A stretch of 64,000 nt of DNA from Silybum marianum (GCA_036898165.1 CM072541.1:28765501-28829500); one strand, 5' to 3'; positions 37,678 to 49,873 are shown, counted from the first letter of the stretch. Made by a program: numbers and translations. The notes: generated from the letters alone by a model not told the origin.

Positions 37678-38133
37678 GATGATGATGATGATGTGTGTGT
37701 GTGTATATATGTATATAATGAGAGGCTAAAACCCGACAGTGTTTTTTGCTGTATAAAAGAAAGAGAGAGTTAAAAGGAGCTAATTCTGGAGTATGAAGAG
37801 AAAATGGCGTGGGATTTTGGGAAATTCGGGCAGGACGGGCAGGTCGCGGTGATGACTGATGATAATAAACGTTACAGGCTCAACGGCGACACGCCTTCAT
37901 CGTTACGTGTCACTTCCCTCCACAATTTCCATGCTTTCCTTCCTCTTTTTTATCATCATTTCTTTCTTTTATAAAAAATAACATCCCACTATTTTATCCT
38001 TTCTAAAATTTAAAAAAGTATGTTAGTACTACTAAAATGAAAAAGAAATTACATGTATAAGAGATACAAAATAACACACAACAAATGGCATTATGGCCCG
38101 TATGCATTGAGGAAGATTAATCAATGTTTTTAC
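37678..38133. other. Microsatellite and flanking DNA
   Basis: (GAT)n, (GT)n and (TA)n at 37678-37722, then sequence of ordinary composition. From about 38100 the sequence resembles the region just past the stop codon of G3 (TTGAGG...GATTAAT). Confidence 0.4.
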
Positions 38134-38496
38134 CACTACTAGAAAATTGAGTATTTTCAACGGAAATTTTCAACGGAAAATGTCATTGAAAATTTTCTAT
38201 CAATTTTAAAGGGATTATTGACAAAACATAAATTTTCTATGAATTTTCAACGAATTTCCGTTGAAAATCTCTCACAAAATGCATTTTCAACCAAAAACTT
38301 TTTGACGAGACATTCCGTTGAAAATTTTTTGGTTGAAAATGCATATATGTTTGTGAGAGATTTTCAACGGAAATTCGTTGAAAATTCATAGAAAATTTAT
38401 GTTCTGTCAATAATCCTCTAAAATTCGTAGAAAATTTCAACGACATTTTCCGTTGAAAATTAATTTCCATTGAAAATACTCAATTTTCTAGTAGTG
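38134..38496. mobile_element. CACTA-type MITE (family III) inserted in the psi-G stop region
   Basis: Termini CACTACTAGAAAATTGAGTA and TACTCAATTTTCTAGTAGTG with a TAC duplication on both sides. The 363 bp form a near-perfect foldback rich in TTTTCAACGGAAA. In G3 the uninterrupted site reads TTTTAAATTACAGTTTCAAAC; here the MITE splits it within the last codons before the stop. Confidence 0.8.
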
Positions 38497-38498
38497 TA

Positions 38499-38640
38499 CG
38501 GTTTCAAACAATACTATGGAGGTATGGAAATTTATCATCACTGGATCATATATAGTAGGCCTTGTAAAAGAAAGTTTTTGCCATGGTTAGGAACATCTGT
38601 TTCAAATCGCTGTCAAGATCATCGGGTGTGTCGTTGATTC
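38499..38640 (-). pseudogene. psi-G: final-exon remnant of another CPS gene
   Basis: Minus-strand reading gives NDTPDDLDSDLKQMFLTM and AKTFFYKAYY, matching exon 15 of G3 (NSPDDLDRDLKQMF, AKTFFYKTYY). Compared with G3, four extra bases (TATATATG versus TATG) shift the frame and create an early stop. The 3' end is cut by the family III MITE and the upstream side by a CACTACAAG terminus at 38642. Exons 1-14 are absent. The CPS promoter spacer persists at 39875-41203, so a whole gene once stood here. Confidence 0.85.
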
Positions 38641-38641
38641 C

Positions 38642-39870
38642 ACTACAAGAAATCATCTCTATTGCAACAAAGAATATAGCGACGACCACAAAATCGTCGC
38701 TGTAGGTATTAATTAAAATAGTTTTTTTTTTACGAATACTTGAAGAGTTTAAACATTTTAAGAAAAAAACAGACACCTACAGCGACGACATGTCGTTGTA
38801 GTATGTGCCCAAAAAAATTTGAAGTAGTTTTTGAGTAAATTAAAATATGCTATATGGAAATTAAAATTTGGGAGAATCAATATTAGGTGTCCAATTTTTT
38901 TAAATAGTTTTCTGATAAATGGAAAAATTCAAAAAATATGTCGTCGCTGTAGGTATTTAAATTTGTTTTGTAAAAATTAAAATGTTGGAGAATCAGCATC
39001 TTCGACATAGAGTGAATTTTTTTAATACATTATTTTTATTAAGTTAATTTTAATTAGGTGATAATACAATATTTTTAAACTTCAGGTACTTAAAAGAAAC
39101 TTAAATAAAACAACAAGTACAGTATCTTGACATTGAAGGCTATTTGAAACCCTAATCCCAAATCGCCCCCTCCATGGCTTCTCCTCCTAATCGTCATGAT
39201 CTTCCATCGAGTTCAGAATTCTCGCTGAAATTAGGTTAGAATTCTCGCTGAAATTAGGTATGTTCTATGTACATCGTTTTTCTTCAATTACAGTTATGTA
39301 TTTTCTGATTTTGTAAGCTTTTGGATATGGAATTGGTCTAAGATGCGATTGTTGCTCGCTAAAACTAGATGTGGTCTATATTCGGTTAAATGGTAATTAA
39401 AGATTAAATTAATTTTATTTATTGATAATTATATAAAATAAAACAGCATATGAGTTTTTTATTACGTGTCTCAGGTACAAGATTAAAAGCATCTAATAAC
39501 CTACGGGTCACCCCAAGAAATACTAATAATTTCGGTAAAATCCGATATTTTCAAGAAAATACCAACGTATTACCCAGGAATGATTTGATTTACCCACCAA
39601 AAATTTATCCACCAACTTTTGTGACAGTTTTATGACGAGTCACCTTTTAGCGACAGATTTTCCGACGGAAATGTTCATAGGTAAAATCTTTCCATTTTTT
39701 AGTGAAAATAAACGACAACCGTATGCCATTGGAACATTTAGAGTACATTTCTTTTTATTCTTCCCAACTATCTGGTACAACAATCAAAACTCCGGCATTT
39801 TTATTTAATAAAGATCATATTTCTTTAGAGTTCCACTCATTTGCTAAATTTGAATCATTCATCATCATTA
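38642..39870. mobile_element. CACTA-derived insertion replacing the psi-G body
   Basis: Starts CACTACAAGAAATCATCTC and has GCGACGAC / GTCGTCGCTGTAGG repeats like the insertion at 29835. A family II-like piece (ACCCAGGAATG, GATTTACCCACC, TTTTGTGACAG) lies at about 39500-39700. Transposase coding sequence not seen. Confidence 0.45.
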
Positions 39871-39874
39871 TATA

Positions 39875-41203
39875 TTGGGTTTTGGTTCTTGAGCATATGA
39901 CTGTAAATATATATACAAAAATGTGTATCTATACTGACTTTGGAGGGGTAGAAGACAAAAAGGAGTTCCGAAGAGATACCCAGGAATGAGTCCACGGCAT
40001 CATTAGTAATTGCTGCAATTTTGCACATGTTGCCATTAATTTATAATTAATAATTAACAACCAATTATATCACTCTAATCATAAGTAATTAATTAGAGCA
40101 TCTATGTTTGTCTCCAACCACTTCGATCTATTATTAAATTAATTAGTCAATAATGACGTCCGTAAGCTCCTCAAGGAAACTAGAATTTTAATGAATGTAT
40201 AATGTAGACTATGTAGTCGAATGTAAAATCTAATTTTGAGATTAAACTTAATTGTTATCATTCATAACTAAATTGAAACCCAGAAAATCCTACTTTTGAA
40301 TTTTTAAGAGTATGGATCTTCTTTGAAAAACTACAGAACCGAAACCAGGAGAACAAAATTTGTATACAACGCATTTAATTTAAACTGATTTAATTATTTT
40401 TGTATCTTAATTTAAACTTACATTTTAATTATTTTTAAGATGTAATTAATAACGGATTATAAGTATGGTTGAAAAAGATGTGGAATCGAAATAAAGGTTT
40501 ATGTGTCACCGTCTGGAGTGCCTCTATATTGTATAAGGGTTGTTTGTCAATTGTTGAATGGTTTGGTGTAGAATGATTTGGTGGTCAGAATAATTAAGAG
40601 ATTGTTATGATATAGTACAAATGAAATATAATTATTTGGTAAATGTTTAAGATGAAATTATGGCTCTGAATCGTTAAAGGAGGTCCAGGATACAACATAA
40701 TTCAGGGGTTTTGGAATCATTAAGAGACAGGCTTATTTTTTGCCAAACAAGACTCACCTTTTAGCGATTCGAATGTTACATCTTAACGGAACTGTTAAGA
40801 GGTAAACAAACAACCGCTTAAGTCTCGTACAGTTTTTATGGAAGTAAAATTACAGTGTCCCAGAAACCTGTAGATCGTATCCTGATTCAAACCCATGACC
40901 TCCTACTTCTTACTGCTACAACAATTGAGTATCGACAAAACAAAAGGGTTTGATAACTACTCTACTCGATCGTTCTATCTTGACATATGCTTCAACAGTG
41001 TTGCATCAATCTAATTATTAAAAGATGAAGGACATGTTATAAAAAAAATCAAATTAGACCTCAGAATATTGAAATAAAATAATTCGTTTATTTTATGATA
41101 ACCACATGTAAATACAAAAAAAAAAACATAACTAATAAAAAGTAGTACAGTACTAGAACGGCATCATATATGGGCTGTATTGAGGGATTAATTAATCACT
41201 GTT
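39875..41203 (-). promoter_or_regulatory. Conserved CPS spacer: psi-G promoter plus G3 3' flank
   Basis: Homologous along much of its length to the spacers at about 48560-49873 and 57368-58678 (shared GAGCATATGACT, TATCTATACTG..CTTTGGAGGGG, CAACCACTTCGATCTATTA and TACTCTACTCGATCGTTC). A TATA-like run lies at 39904-39915. The stretch at about 40540-40830 is specific to this copy and resembles 8580-8880. Confidence 0.6.
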
Positions 41204-42845
41204 TTAAATTACAGTTTCAAACAAAACTTTGGAGATATGAGCATTTATTGTCGCTGGATCATAGTAAGTTTTGTAGAAGAAAGTTTTCGCGACGGCTAGA
41301 AACATCTGTTTCAAATCCCGATCAAGATCATCGGGTGAGTTGCTGAGTACGATTTGCACTAGTTCTTGCATTATGCACTCCCTCGTTGTGTACATAGTTT
41401 CACTGGCAAAGCATGTAGTGCGGTTTTCCTAATGATATAGAAAAATTTGTGTCAATTGAATAAAAAAACGAAAGAATAATATTGACTGGATTCAAAACGA
41501 ACGTGCGAATTCATGCGTACTTTGGACTTATGGGACTGGTATATTTCGTGACAGAGGCTATTAGTGACAACTGAAAGCCGTTGGTATTGAGGATGGGCTA
41601 AGAGTTCCTTCGATGTCCACCGGCCATCGATCAAGCTCATTGTTTGTACTCTCGAGGTTCTGCTTGCCCTTCCATCAGGTTTATTCCTTCTTGCCATCTC
41701 GTCAACCACATCTCCCACTGATTCCAAAAGGACGAAAAGAAAACATGATCATTTAGCGACAGCTTATGGCCCGTCACAAAGAGAGTTGACAAAGATAAAA
41801 TGAGCTTACGGCCTGGTGAAGTTGTGGATGGATGTCTCTACTCATGTGAGCCGTGAGTGCCCGACGCAAGCTCATGTAGGGTTCCTTGCAGTGCAACCAT
41901 CAACCCATGCCACGGTTTTCCATATCTGTGTTCAAAACAGAAAATTAGCAATCGAGATAACTTATTGTAACAGCTAATACTTTTGAACCCTAAAATATGG
42001 AGAACTTAACACACTTGGCGGGATGAAGAGATGATGCTGTGTTTCTGAAGTCTTCAACAAACTCTCTTCTATGCTCTTTCGAGAGTTGTAGTGAATCAAA
42101 TAAGGAGGAGATGGCGTCGACTAAAGTGGTTGTTTTAGCCCAAGCTATTTGTTCGTTGGACCTTTCCGGCTCGAATACGCTGGCTGCAGCCAAGTAGTAT
42201 GCGACCAAAAGACTTGTGATATTGTTCATCCCAAAACGTCCGATATTGAAATCCACATACCATCTGTTGTTATAAGTTTTATCACTAACTTAAATATACC
42301 ATAAAAACACTTTAACTATTTATTAAAAAAAGTAGCAAACTTACTGTTGCATAATTTTCCATTCGAGCTGGTGCAAGGCTAGACAGTTATTGTAATCCAT
42401 TTTAGCCATTTCAAGATATGTGTTATTGCTAATATTCCCCATCCTGCAGGATGGAAATTAACAGGTTGAATATCATCATACAAATATATTATATGCATTT
42501 AGAAGGGAAGAATATATTATTAGCATTCATTATACATGTGTTTGTAGCAGTTTTTAATTGGAAAAAACATTACTCTTACAAACGTTCAAGTAAGCTTCGA
42601 AACATGGATATAAATGAAATACGTCATTATATTCACTTATAAATGAATAAAATGATACTGTACAGTTAAAAGTTTCAGTGAATAATATGGCATATTCAAG
42701 TGAATATTGAAATATTCACGTGTGAATAGAATGATATCGTTGATGTATACGTACGCATCTTTAAAGTTTGTGTGAACAACTGGAAATATATACATGAATT
42801 ATCAATATATAGTGATATTCACATATGAAGATGATTATACGTATA

Positions 42846-43036
42846 GGGGAGGGATCAAATGAGAACCACCACTCCTTAAAGAAACAAATGAACAAATTGT
42901 GGACTACATATGACGTGGGTCCCACATAATATTAAATCATTTATGATTTAATATTATGTGGGACCCACATTATATGTCATCCACAAGTGTCCCTTTGTTC
43001 CTTTAAAAATACAAAGTTCTCATTTGAACCTTCCTC
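42846..43036. repeat. Foldback element (TTCAAATGAGAAC family) in G3 intron 10
   Basis: Arms GGGGAGGGATCAAATGAGAA and GTTCTCATTTGAACCTTCC around a TAATATTAAATCATTTATGA core. (TA)n lies on the right only; the left flank is ordinary sequence. Confidence 0.6.
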
Positions 43037-44282
43037 TATACGTGTGTATATATATATATATAACATCCTTTTATGTATACACATGTATGTTTTCAAGTTG
43101 GTGGTATATAACACGAAATGTTTACATAGGAACAGAGTGATATCATTCATTTTTACACGTCAAAATGGTGACATATTTCATTTGTATCCATCTTTTGAAG
43201 TGTCTATGAATAAAGTGTATTATTCCTCTTTGTGTGAATACGCAAAGTAATACAAAGCAACAATGATAATTCAAATGAACACATGATATTCGGATGAACA
43301 CAGTTTCTATTCACGTGTGAATATACCTTCAAAGCTAACTTGAACACAGCACAACAATTTATTATTTTCTTGATTTTGAGCAGTTCATTAATATTTTTTT
43401 TACTATTGTATCTTATTTAACATTTAAAAAGACTAATACCATATCGTGGACGAATATTTGAGAATTTCCCACTTTATTTTTCAGTTGATATTAGTGTTTT
43501 CATGTTAGAAGATTGTTTTCGGAACGGTATATAGGCCTATCGCCAAAAAGCTATTCTTAACAGTTATAGTTCATTTCTCCTGGTTTACGTTTACGCAATC
43601 ATGTAATAGTACCTGTATAAGGTTTTTCCGATCCACACGTCATCCTGACCTCCGTATAGATCCAAGTAACATCTCGTCTCGAGTCGAGGCAAGCTCACAT
43701 ACCGTGGCACATCTAGCGCATATCCCACCTGTTGATTTGTGATTCAGATGGTCTTTATTAAGTTTTATATGAATATGCGTCGCTAAGGAGTCTTTAATGC
43801 AAGATGAACTTATTCTTTTAGTGCGTGATCGATATATATATTTACGTACCTCGCCAGGTAAGTCCTTGGCGATGATCCATTTATCAAGAAGCTCGTTCGT
43901 TGATTGTTTCTCCTTCAAATAGTTATAAGAAAACTTCTTGGCATCGTCAAGGATTTTCTCTCCGGGAAAGAGCACCTGAGATGCCCGTAATAAACTCAAC
44001 ATTCCGGTGATGGGTTGTGTTGTTTGCCCAACAAAACACACAAATTTGCCATCTTTTTTGAATTGTCGAAACACCTCTGTCACAAAACACACGTTTAATC
44101 TTGAATTCGTCACTAAAAACGTCGTCAACATTTTAAATTTTCGAGCATACGTTCATGTACAGTAACCTGGAGAAATTTCATAGCCATGCATTCGCAAAAC
44201 CCTAAATCCCATTGCAGTGTCGTCAATATCTTGTACATTCGAGTTTTTCGCCCAAGAGATCCCGTCCTTAGTCCAATACCTG

Positions 44283-44870
44283 AAATTTCGGTTGTTCTTA
44301 TAGGATTAGTGTAACCTCTTTGAAAGATCCCTTATAGAGGTTCTATCTGATGTTAAACTCCAACACGCCCCCTACGGAAATGTCCCCACAAGAATGAAGT
44401 GTAAAGAGCGTGTCAAGTCTCATGTTATCAATTTGCAGAACCCGCTTCATCCTCTCTAAAGAACCCTTAATTAATGAGAGAAGGTTACCATATAAAGAGA
44501 GAGGGGAGGTTCAAACAAGAACAATGACTAAATAAAATAAAATCAAAACCGCCAAATCACATATGCGATTTTACACTAACCGTCCACATAACAATGTACA
44601 GGCAGCGTGGCCCGCACCTCAGGTCGCGGCAAAGTCTCGTGAATCACATGTGTTTTTACACGTGATTTTAGTGTAAAAACACTAAAATATATGAAATAAT
44701 TTCATGAAGAAAAGAATTATATGAAACAATTTCATCGTATTAAACACTTTACAATTTTATTCAATAAAACAATGAAGCATAGAGTTTGTACGGTTTGTAC
44801 GAATTGACTGGTGTGTAATTAAAATCTCCTATATATATGTATATATGTGTGTGTATAGGTTTGATGAGAC
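44283..44870. repeat. Insertions in G3 intron 7
   Basis: A segment to about 44500 holds AACTCCAACACGCCCCCTA and AGAGAAGGTTACC, reminiscent of retrotransposon border sequence. About 44502-44865 is a foldback-like element (GGGGAGGTTCAAACAAGAAC) with a (TA/GT)n tract. Neither occurs in intron 7 of G1, G2, G4 or G5. Confidence 0.4.
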
Positions 44871-45840
44871 GTAAAAGTAGTAGATTTGGTAATACAAGTG
44901 GACATCTTCGACCTTTAGGTTACAAACGGTTTTTGATCAGATTTGCATACCTGTAGATATACTCAACGCAACCCTCAATCTCTGACTTGAAATAACGAGA
45001 AATCCCAAGGCGTTGGAGGCGATCAACGACCCATGTATGTTCGAAAAGATCCAACGGGTAGGCAGTCGGCACTGCATCATGATCATGAAGAAGGAGATAA
45101 AGATTACATAATTAGAACCATTAATTCCTTCTGTACAACAACAAAACTGATGTGTAATTAACCACCATGAAAATTAACATACCTCCACCATTGAATCTGG
45201 TAACAACATTTGTGAGATATTGAAGACACTTTTCATCTTTAGTTTCCATGAGTGCAAAAGCAGTGGATGATGGTGAGGAGAGGAATGATCCATCTTTGCA
45301 TTGAAGTTTTAGAAGTTTTTCCCACTCCAAATATGGCATTCCTTCCAAGCTATAAAGTAAACTTGTGGGCACTTTATGCATTATGTTCTTCGGTATCCTT
45401 TCCGTCCCGAAAAGAATATTGTTAATTAGGATCGTTTTCGAAAATTTGTATTTCGTTTCTAATTTTTCAGAAAAAAAGGGTTCGTAAACGTATAAAGTAC
45501 TGACTTTGTGAGCTTTAGGTTCCGTTGTGCATAAATTTCTTCCAAAACCGGAGAATCTTCTCTGACTTCGATGTTGAGATTCCTTGCAATGTCGATGAGT
45601 GAAGGAAATGCTACTTCAAAACCGATCAACATATGTTCTTCGTTATCGTCTTCAAGTTTTCTTATGTTCTCTTTCAGAAATTTCATTCCTGCATTGTCAC
45701 AAATCATTTTAGCAACATACAAACGCAAGCAATTTTATCATCGCTAATGCCTGTTTTTTTCTGAAATTCACCTTTAAGTTAACCATAATTTCTATTAGTA
45801 AAATTCGTAGTATATGATGTGTATTGATAAACGTGTACAA

Positions 45841-46134
45841 CACTACTAAATAGAAGACTTTTACCTACAAATTTCTCTCTGGAAAATCCGTCACTAATTT
45901 AAAGGGGTGATTCGTCGTGAGACCGTCACAAAAGTTGGTGGGTAAATTGTTGGAGGAAAACTCAAACCAGGGACAGATTACCCAGTCGTTTTTTCGGGTG
46001 TTCCGTTGATATTTTCTTGGAAAACATCATATTCTACCGGAACCATTGGTATTTTCTCGATAATCCGTTCGTAATCACCGACGGAAATTTTCTTAGATGA
46101 TTTTTGTGGGTAAAAGTCATTTTTTTATGTAGTG
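45841..46134. mobile_element. CACTA-type MITE (family II) in G3 intron 4
   Basis: Termini CACTACTAAATAGAAGAC and TTTTTTTATGTAGTG with CAA duplicated on both sides. The same insertion sits at 54652-54944 in G4 and 63459-63752 in G5, so it predates the 8.8-kb duplication. Confidence 0.7.
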
Positions 46135-47884
46135 CAACTTATGTCACCAAGCCAGATACATATGCTTCAATTTACCTTTTTCGCATTTACTGGGATGAAC
46201 ATTCCAAAAGGTTAACGTGATTACACAGGCCAACGTATTAATGAGCCGATCATGAGCTAAAAAGATCATACTGTCACCCCAAGATCCGTCGGGGTGTTGA
46301 TTGTTCACAATCCACTCCACACATGACGGAAATTGAGGACGACCACTTCCATTAACATCTTCCACGAGTGCAACCCAAGCAGTATCATAAGCCGACATAT
46401 TTATCTCTCCATCATCCATCGAATGCAATATCGCTTTGATCTTCTCGACAAACCCTTTGATCTCATTGCTTGGATACAAAATCTTCGGATACCGATCAAT
46501 AGTAAGGACAACCACAACAATAATCGATGTTAGAATAAATCTTCATATACAAGAAATATATGCAGGTCCAAATAAATTTGAAGTACAAAAGTAACACCTT
46601 ATCCATGTCCACATCATCGTTTCTGATGTCATTTTGCTGAATAAAACTCTCTCGTTCTTGAATCGTATGTTTTATTTCTGTCAATCAAGCATATAGATAA
46701 AGATTATACATTATCTAGAAGATAACATATATAAACATAAATTCAATAAATTTATATTGAAATAAAACAATTATATATTATTTTGGTGGGTGGGATTAAA
46801 ATACAGCTATCTTTTGTTCACTTTTTTGACAAACCATTTTGTTGAAGTACATAAATATAATATAGTATAATAAAATGTATCTTTTAGTATTGCATATCAA
46901 GAAATGTAGTTTTTTAGCGACATTCTTCAAATTTTGATAAATTAGTTATTAAAATTTTGAAGGAAGTAATAAATATTAAAAATACCTTGTGTAGAAGACT
47001 TTGATATGGCTTTGCATTGGAGAGTGGTACCTTTAAGAATAACACTGCCTGAACCTGTAAACAAGTAGAAAACAAATTAAATTAGAAAACAATTATGCAT
47101 TTCATATATAGATAGTTTTTATAAATAAAAAAAATAGCCAAACACACCATGATATATTGTATGGGATGGACCCGGTGTCGTGTACACGGTGGCATGGGTC
47201 ATCCATCGTAATATAAAAAATTATTGGAACGTAAAAAGTGTCGTTGTATCAACTTATTGTGTATCATTGCATATATATTTTAAAACTGCAACGTTGACAC
47301 AAGTTTCGGTTTTCCGTGTTGGTTTGTATGGATTTTCTTCCACCTAGTCAGACTTAAGTTTGTATCCCGTTAATGTCATTTTCTTAGTTTTTTACTTTTA
47401 ACTTCTAATTTATTATGTTCCTGAAAAAGAATTGCAATAAAAAAAACTCAAACATAAGACTTCACATATGAAAAACAATGAACTAACCAATAGACCAGTG
47501 AAAATTTTGTAAACAAATATCCTTATATTTATTTCCAATAGTCAAATGGTGCCATCATTTGCAAAAAAAATCTAGGTCCATCTTTGATTGCATTCATATC
47601 GTCAAATGTAGTGGCGGAGGCCCATAGAGGTCATGACCACGGTACTTTTATGTGTGCTTAGTAAAAGTCATGTAATTGATTAGTGTTAAGAACAAAACAA
47701 AACTACTTGCACCCGCCTTTTCACTTTCGATCTCGTTCCACTTCCACATTTTATATGTATTTTTTATTTGATTCACTCGAGTTTTTAATCCAGGAATCCA
47801 TTATCCAACTCTATTGCTCTAGTTAAATCTAATGACTCTCTACCTTAAGTCATGAAGTTATTTAGCTCGAGATTTTAATTTTTT

Positions 47885-47990
47885 TTTGAAAAGAATAATC
47901 TTGCACTAGACAAGGATAGAACCCGTGACCTCTCCTATGTAGCAACAGCACCTTACCACTACGTTGCACTCTTGTTTTTAATTGATTTTA
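47885..47990 (-). mobile_element. tRNA-like SINE fragment in G3 intron 1
   Basis: On the minus strand GTGCAACGTAGTGGTAAGG (box A-like) is followed by GGTCACGGGTTCTATCC (box B-like) and ends in a short A-rich tail. Also present in G4 intron 1 at about 56690-56800. Confidence 0.45.
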
Positions 47991-48124
47991 GATTCCAAAA
48001 TTTAATTACATTATATTATGACTACCTTAAAATTATTTGCTTGATACGAGAAAGTGAGCTTGAACGACGTGCCTTTAATTAGCGACGACATGTTTCCTCC
48101 ACAAGCTATAGCGACGACCACGAC

Positions 48125-48340
48125 AAAACAAATTAGTTTCACCCACAAAAATAACCCAGTGAAATTTTTGTGGGCGATTACGGACGGATCACCCAAATAC
48201 TAATGGTTCCGGTAAAATCCGACGTTTTCAAGAAAATACCAACGGATTACCTAGGAATTTCATGGGCAATTTGTCTCTAATTTGATTTACCCACCAACTT
48301 TTGTGACGGTTTTGTGACGAATCACCCTTTAACGACGGAA
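48125..48340. mobile_element. Truncated family II MITE in G3 intron 1
   Basis: TTTCACCCACAAAAATAACC, GGACGGATCACCC, TTTTGTGACGGTTTTGTGAC and CACCCTTTAACGACGG match the interior of family II; both CACTA termini are missing. Repeated in G4 intron 1 at about 56943-57150. Confidence 0.5.
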
Positions 48341-48590
48341 TATGTTAATGAATTGTAAATTTATAATGAATATGTTATATATATTAGTAAGGGATATATG
48401 AGTAAGAGAGAGATACCTTCGGAGGGAGGAAGATGATAAAGGGCGGCCGTAGGCGGAGAGGAGCGGAGGTGGCAGGTGGTGGTGGTTGGAGAGAAGACCA
48501 TCGTTTTCATGGTGATTGAGATAAAGGGTTAATTTCTTGTTTTTTCACCTAAGTTTTTGGCTTATTATTGTTTTTGGGCATATGACTCTA

Positions 48591-48604
48591 AATATATATA
48601 TATA
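48591..48604 (-). promoter_or_regulatory. Probable TATA box of G3
   Basis: TATATATATATATT on the minus strand, about 80-95 bp upstream of the ATG at 48510. The surrounding sequence is conserved in the G4 and psi-G promoters. Confidence 0.5.
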
Positions 48605-49873
48605 CACACCAAATCTGTATCTATACTGGCTTTGGAGGGGAAAAGGACAACAAGGAGTCCTGAAGAGATCTCAGAAATGGGCGCATGGCATCATTAATTA
48701 GTTGCTGCTAATTTGCTCATGATGCCAACATATTATAATTAATTAACAACCAATTAATTACTCTAGTTATAAGCAAGTAATTAGAGCATCTCTGTGTGTC
48801 TCCAACCACTTCGATCTATTATTAAATAGTCCATAATGACATCCATACGTTGAGCTATCTCCAACAGTACCTACATTATATTAGAAATTTTATAGGTTTG
48901 AGAAAAATTTGCTTACTAAATTCTTCTCTAGATAAAAGAAGAAGAAATCTCTAAATTTATAAGAAAAAAGAAAAAATATAGCATATTTATTGGAGATGCT
49001 CCTAAGGAGTTTAGTGATAAATGTGTAATGCAGTAGAATGTAAAATTTAATTTTAAAAATGAAAATTTTAATTGTTATAATTTACAACAAAATTGAAACT
49101 TCAAAAATCCTAGTTTTGAATTATTTAGGATTTAGGGATCTTCTTTATAAAAACTATGAAACCACAAAAACGAAATTTGTATTCAAGGCTTTTAATTTAA
49201 ACCGATTTGTTGTTTATACATCTTACTTTGCACTTATATGAATTTGTTACAATTTAATATTACTTTTAAGATGTAATAATGGATTTTGTGTGTGATTGAA
49301 ATTATTATGCAACTCGTCACTCATCTAATAAAGGGGTATCATCAAGTAGCTGGATCTAATATCATCTATGGTATATCAGACTGATCGTACGTACCATACG
49401 TACCAAATATTGTTCGTTTTATCAATACACATGAACTCATTGTTCTAGAGTTTGTATGATAGAGGAAGTATAAGCCACACACTTATAAGAGGAGGGGGCT
49501 CGTAGTGTCCCAAAGACAATGGTAGTTGCATGGTACGTGGATTCAAACCCAAGACCTCCTACATTCATATTGCTACAACAATTGAACGGTGACAAAAAAG
49601 GTTCGAAAACTACTCTACTCGATCGTTCTATCTCGCCATATATATGCATCAATAATACTGATTCAAACAAATTATTGAAAGATGGGGACTTGTTATGCAA
49701 AACAAATTCAAGTTAGACCTCAGAATATTGGAATAAAATAATTCCTTTATTTTTTATGATAATTAATCACGTATAAATACAAAGAAAACCACAATGAATC
49801 AAAAGTAATACCGTAATAGAATGGCATTATATATGGGCAGTATGGCATTGAGGGATTAATTAATCAGCATTTT
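48605..49873. other. G3-G4 spacer
   Basis: About 1.3 kb between the G3 promoter and the G4 stop codon, near-identical to 57413-58678. Includes the palindromic CGTACGTACCATACGTACC at about 49387 and a tRNA-like GATTCAAACCCAAGACCTCC at about 49541. No gene. Confidence 0.5.

Larger units (their letters stand above)
41204..48510 (-). pseudogene. G3: CPS-like class II diterpene cyclase, chimeric, with frameshifts in exons 13 and 14
   Basis: Fifteen exons: 48417-48510, 46986-47054, 46598-46677, 46176-46482, 45505-45688, 45183-45397, 44951-45071, 44167-44279, 43850-44076, 43613-43728, 42345-42443, 42015-42263, 41810-41925, 41521-41717, 41204-41428. Starts MKTMVFSPTTTTCHL. Has SAYDTAW, QDIDDTAM and YGGEDD. 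Exon 6 has LLYSLEG (Tyr for the usual His of LHS) and exon 7 VPTAYPLDLFEHTW (no PNV Asn). Exon 13 lacks 2 bp relative to G4 (GAGTGCCCGAC versus GAGTGTACCAGAC), giving a stop within the exon; it also has an in-frame extra codon. Exon 14 has 2 extra bp (CTCGAGG versus ATCAG). Exons 1-4 are near-identical to G4, while exons 5-15 are diverged. Probably non-functional unless the indels are sequence errors. Confidence 0.85.
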
